DNA from: a bacterium
GTDB taxonomy: Bacteria; Bdellovibrionota_C; UBA2361; OMII01
Reading direction: 5' to 3'
Assembly: GCA_017853915.1 (NCBI GenBank)
Contig: JAFMIS010000122.1
Location: forward strand, 1 to 7,277
DNA: 7,277 nucleotides
The notes below the pieces were generated by a model. The model was given only the letters and a program-made list of their open reading frames with translations, was not told where the DNA came from and ran no database searches. Shown in pieces: positions 5,726 through 7,277 of the stretch (positions are counted from its first letter, which is position 1; every line of letters begins with the position of its first letter). Position numbers and translations under genes: made by a program.

Positions 5726-6810
5726 TCAGCTTCATCATCCTTGCTAATCGCGCGCCTAATTTCGTGCATCAACAGGAAGTCAGAGAGGCGATCGTATACT
5801 AAGAGGCCAACATAGGCCCCCTCGCGCTGAACTGAGGCGACCAGGGCATTAGATCTCTCCAGAACGTTAAGAGCCTCTGAGAGGGGAGTTGAAGATTCCA
5901 GAGCGGGAAGCGTGCGAGTAATAATCTCACCGACATAGTCATCCGAATGAGTGGCAGCATGCTCCAAGAGATCCTCGCGAAACACCACCCCCAGTAAGTG
6001 TTCGCCGTTAACGATCGGAAACAGAGGTTGTAGAGATGTCAATGCTGAATGTAACGCCTGAGCTATGGTGGTGCTGTGAGGCAGGGTCTCCAGCCTCTCT
6101 CGCGGAATCATGGCATCTGCCACTGTGAACGCTCCGGCTACTATCTTTGTCTCCGCTCGAACATGCTCCTGCATCGCGCCAAAGAATACGATAAAGGCGA
6201 TCACGAACAGCATCGGCTGTGACGTGTACACTGCCGCGATCCCCAAGAGGACGCACAGCCCCTGACTGATTCGAGCGGCGACCTTTGTCGGTTTTCTGAG
6301 GCGGCAGAGAGCTAAAATGGCTCTCAACACACGTCCGCCATCCATCGGAAGAGCTGGCAAGAGGTTGAAGAAGGCTAACGCCACATTGGTAAAAAAGAGC
6401 CGAGTGATGAACGAAACTTTGCTTGGATCGGGGTGTTGTAGGTCTGGGATCGTCGCGAAGGGATAGAGCGCCAACGCGATCAGGATATTAACCAGCGGTC
6501 CCGCAAGAGCGATCGCCAATTCAGCTTTTGCTGATGGCTGTGTAAGTATTGAGGCTACTCCACCAAATGGGTACAGCGTGATGTCGCGGGTCTGAACACC
6601 AAAGCGTTGAGCGATCAGGGCGTGTCCTAATTCGTGCAAAAGTACACATGCGAAGATCGAGAGCACATACGCTCCTTCAAGCGATGGGGAGATGCCTTCG
6701 AATCCGAATACCAGCCAGATAAAAAGAATAAGAAACGTGATGTGAACTTTAATTGGTATATGAGCTACGGAGCCAATCTGAAAGGCCCATGCGGTTCTGC
6801 GTTGATTCAC
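5707..6810 (-). CDS. M50 family site-2-type intramembrane metalloprotease with two CBS domains
   Basis: The 367-residue protein is an intramembrane zinc protease of the SpoIVFB/Rip3-like branch, without a PDZ domain. The N-terminal signature HIPIKVHITFL is at 17-27. The zinc-binding HELGH is at 59-63 (His59, Glu60, His63), and the third ligand lies in NLLPALPMDGGR 149-160 (Asp157). About five to six membrane segments cover 24-210. The C-terminal half carries two CBS domains, about 226-283 and 292-350, the first opening with VADAMIPRERLETL. CBS pairs often bind adenine nucleotides, which could gate the protease. The start is GTG, supported by a perfect AAGGAG seven bases upstream (6818-6823). 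Substrate unknown. It is first in the four-gene minus-strand cluster; an envelope or regulatory substrate would fit the neighbours, but this is inference. Confidence 0.94.
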   Translation of the reverse strand: MNQRRTAWAFQIGSVAHIPIKVHITFLILFIWLVFGFEGISPSLEGAYVLSIFACVLLHELGHALIAQRFGVQTRDITLYPFGGVASILTQPSAKAELAIALAGPLVNILIALALYPFATIPDLQHPDPSKVSFITRLFFTNVALAFFNLLPALPMDGGRVLRAILALCRLRKPTKVAARISQGLCVLLGIAAVYTSQPMLFVIAFIVFFGAMQEHVRAETKIVAGAFTVADAMIPRERLETLPHSTTIAQALHSALTSLQPLFPIVNGEHLLGVVFREDLLEHAATHSDDYVGEIITRTLPALESSTPLSEALNVLERSNALVASVQREGAYVGLLVYDRLSDFLLMHEIRRAISKDDEAEWSMPW

Positions 6811-6817
6811 GGTTTCG

Positions 6818-6823
6818 CTCCTT
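6818..6823 (-). promoter_or_regulatory. Ribosome binding site deciding the GTG start of the M50 protease
   Basis: On the minus strand AAGGAG is followed by seven bases (CGAAACC) and then GTG at 6810-6808. This is the strongest Shine-Dalgarno match I noticed among the genes here and fixes the non-ATG start. It also supports this gene as the entry point of the cluster. Confidence 0.8.
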
Positions 6824-6839
6824 ATGTCCTGCGGGTCAC

Positions 6840-6868
6840 TTTATCGCACACCAGCCCCGGAGGTGAAA
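6840..6868 (-). promoter_or_regulatory. Tentative promoter of the M50-acyltransferase cluster
   Basis: On the minus strand TTTCAC (6868-6863), a 17-bp spacer and GATAAA (6845-6840) lie in the right order, with TG one base before the -10 hexamer (extended -10). The hexamers match the sigma-70 consensus only in part. The distance to the GTG start, about 30 bases, is suitable. Confidence 0.3.
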
Positions 6869-6969
6869 ACAGTATCCATTCAGCGAAGACTTGGACATGT
6901 TCGTAGGCCCATGCGGAATAGGTAGCTCGCCGGTGTTGCTCCTGAACTCTTAGGCGAGTCACAGTCGAA

Positions 6970-6998
6970 TTGCTACTACTAGCCGCGCGATTTATAAC
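6970..6998 (+). promoter_or_regulatory. Sigma-70-like promoter pointing rightwards, target unknown
   Basis: TTGCTA (6970-6975), exactly 17 bp, then TATAAC (6993-6998): four of six and five of six matches to consensus. No clear gene follows within the window, so it may drive a gene beyond 7277 or a small RNA, or be a chance match. Confidence 0.35.
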
Positions 6999-7255
6999 GT
7001 ATTTTCGGTGGGTTTTATGACCCCCGGCATGGGTTGAGGGCGAGCGATACGGTAGTTTCAAGAGCCTGGCCGGTTCGCTCGTCGACAGTCGGGTTTTTCC
7101 AGGTAAATCTCTCGAACATCTATCCATGGGGATACATTGGGGATTTTAAATGCCTTGCAGAGCCATGGCTGGTCTTTGACGGGCTTGTCACGGCGATTAG
7201 ACTAGTTGCCATCCTGGGCGGTAGAGCAGGTATTGGTAACAGGTCTTAGTACCAT

Positions 7256-7277
7256 GCGGCTGTAGTGCAGCTGTAGT
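7256..7277 (+). repeat. 11-bp tandem repeat at the window edge
   Basis: GCGGCTGTAGT (7256-7266) is followed directly by GCAGCTGTAGT (7267-7277), ten of eleven bases identical. The window stops exactly at the end of the second copy, so the true copy number is unknown. Confidence 0.5.

Larger units (their letters stand above)
6811..7277. other. Gene-free region upstream of the minus-strand cluster
   Basis: Two open frames exist: minus strand 7127-6822 (101 codons, Ser/Arg-rich) and plus strand 7034-7249 (71 codons, TTG start). Neither has a recognisable domain, and neither has a convincing ribosome binding site for its own start. The region holds the protease ribosome binding site, a tentative minus-strand promoter, a plus-strand promoter-like sequence, the heptamer TGGGGAT twice at 11-bp spacing (7127 and 7138), and the tandem repeat at the window end. 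Confidence 0.6.

Noticed and set aside
6822..7127. Minus-strand 101-codon frame whose TAA overlaps the protease ribosome binding site (TAAGGAG)
   Set aside because: The stop position is typical of coupled genes and made me hesitate, but there is no ribosome binding site at its start, the composition is Ser/Arg-rich, and no domain is visible.
7034..7249. Plus-strand 71-codon frame with TTG start
   Set aside because: No ribosome binding site and no recognisable domain or convincing membrane segment.
7205..7250. tRNA suggested by GGTAGAGCA and GGTAAC
   Set aside because: GAGC has no GCTC partner at the D-stem position, and no anticodon or T arm can be laid out around it.

Overview
The window looks like ordinary chromosome of a Gram-negative bacterium. 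A lipid A late acyltransferase (LpxL/HtrB family) and a lipoprotein with a clear lipobox both imply an outer membrane. I cannot name the phylum from the sequence: the proteins are divergent, the base composition is moderate, and GTG or TTG starts are available as well as ATG. No phage, plasmid, CRISPR or integrase gene is visible.

Layout. Positions 1-240 hold a diverged tandem repeat with a 140-bp period. It carries three copies of a GC-rich hairpin with a GGAG tetranucleotide at its 5' foot, two forward and one inverted, which is the architecture of REP/BIME elements. A gene-free stretch follows, with an 11-bp direct repeat just before a plus-strand pair. The first gene of the pair (495-2147) is a large, divergent adenylosuccinate synthetase (PurA family, about 550 residues against about 430 normally). 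The second (2276-3292) is a multi-pass membrane protein with four histidines in hydrophobic segments. The 128-bp gap between them holds an AT-rich hairpin and a set of mutually exclusive short stems around the ribosome binding site of the membrane protein gene.

On the minus strand, read from right to left, is a compact four-gene cluster: a GTG-started M50 site-2-type protease with two CBS domains (6810-5707), an LpxL/HtrB-family acyltransferase (5725-4736, overlapping the protease gene by 19 bp), a small TPR lipoprotein (4719-4210) and a Cof-type HAD phosphatase (4171-3269). Overlaps and gaps of at most 38 bp suggest one operon. The first three products belong to the envelope; the phosphatase has no obvious link to them. 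The cluster converges on the plus-strand pair, and the last genes of each overlap tail to tail by 24 bp.

The right end (6811-7277) is a gene-free upstream region. It has the strong ribosome binding site of the protease gene, a tentative promoter for it, a better promoter-like sequence pointing the other way, and an 11-bp tandem repeat cut by the window edge.

Most of the window is recognisable housekeeping and envelope biology. The points most worth following are the REP-like elements with no transposase in view, the unusual substrate-site residues of the PurA homologue, the HYL/HVY histidine pattern of the membrane protein, and the switch-like leader before it.
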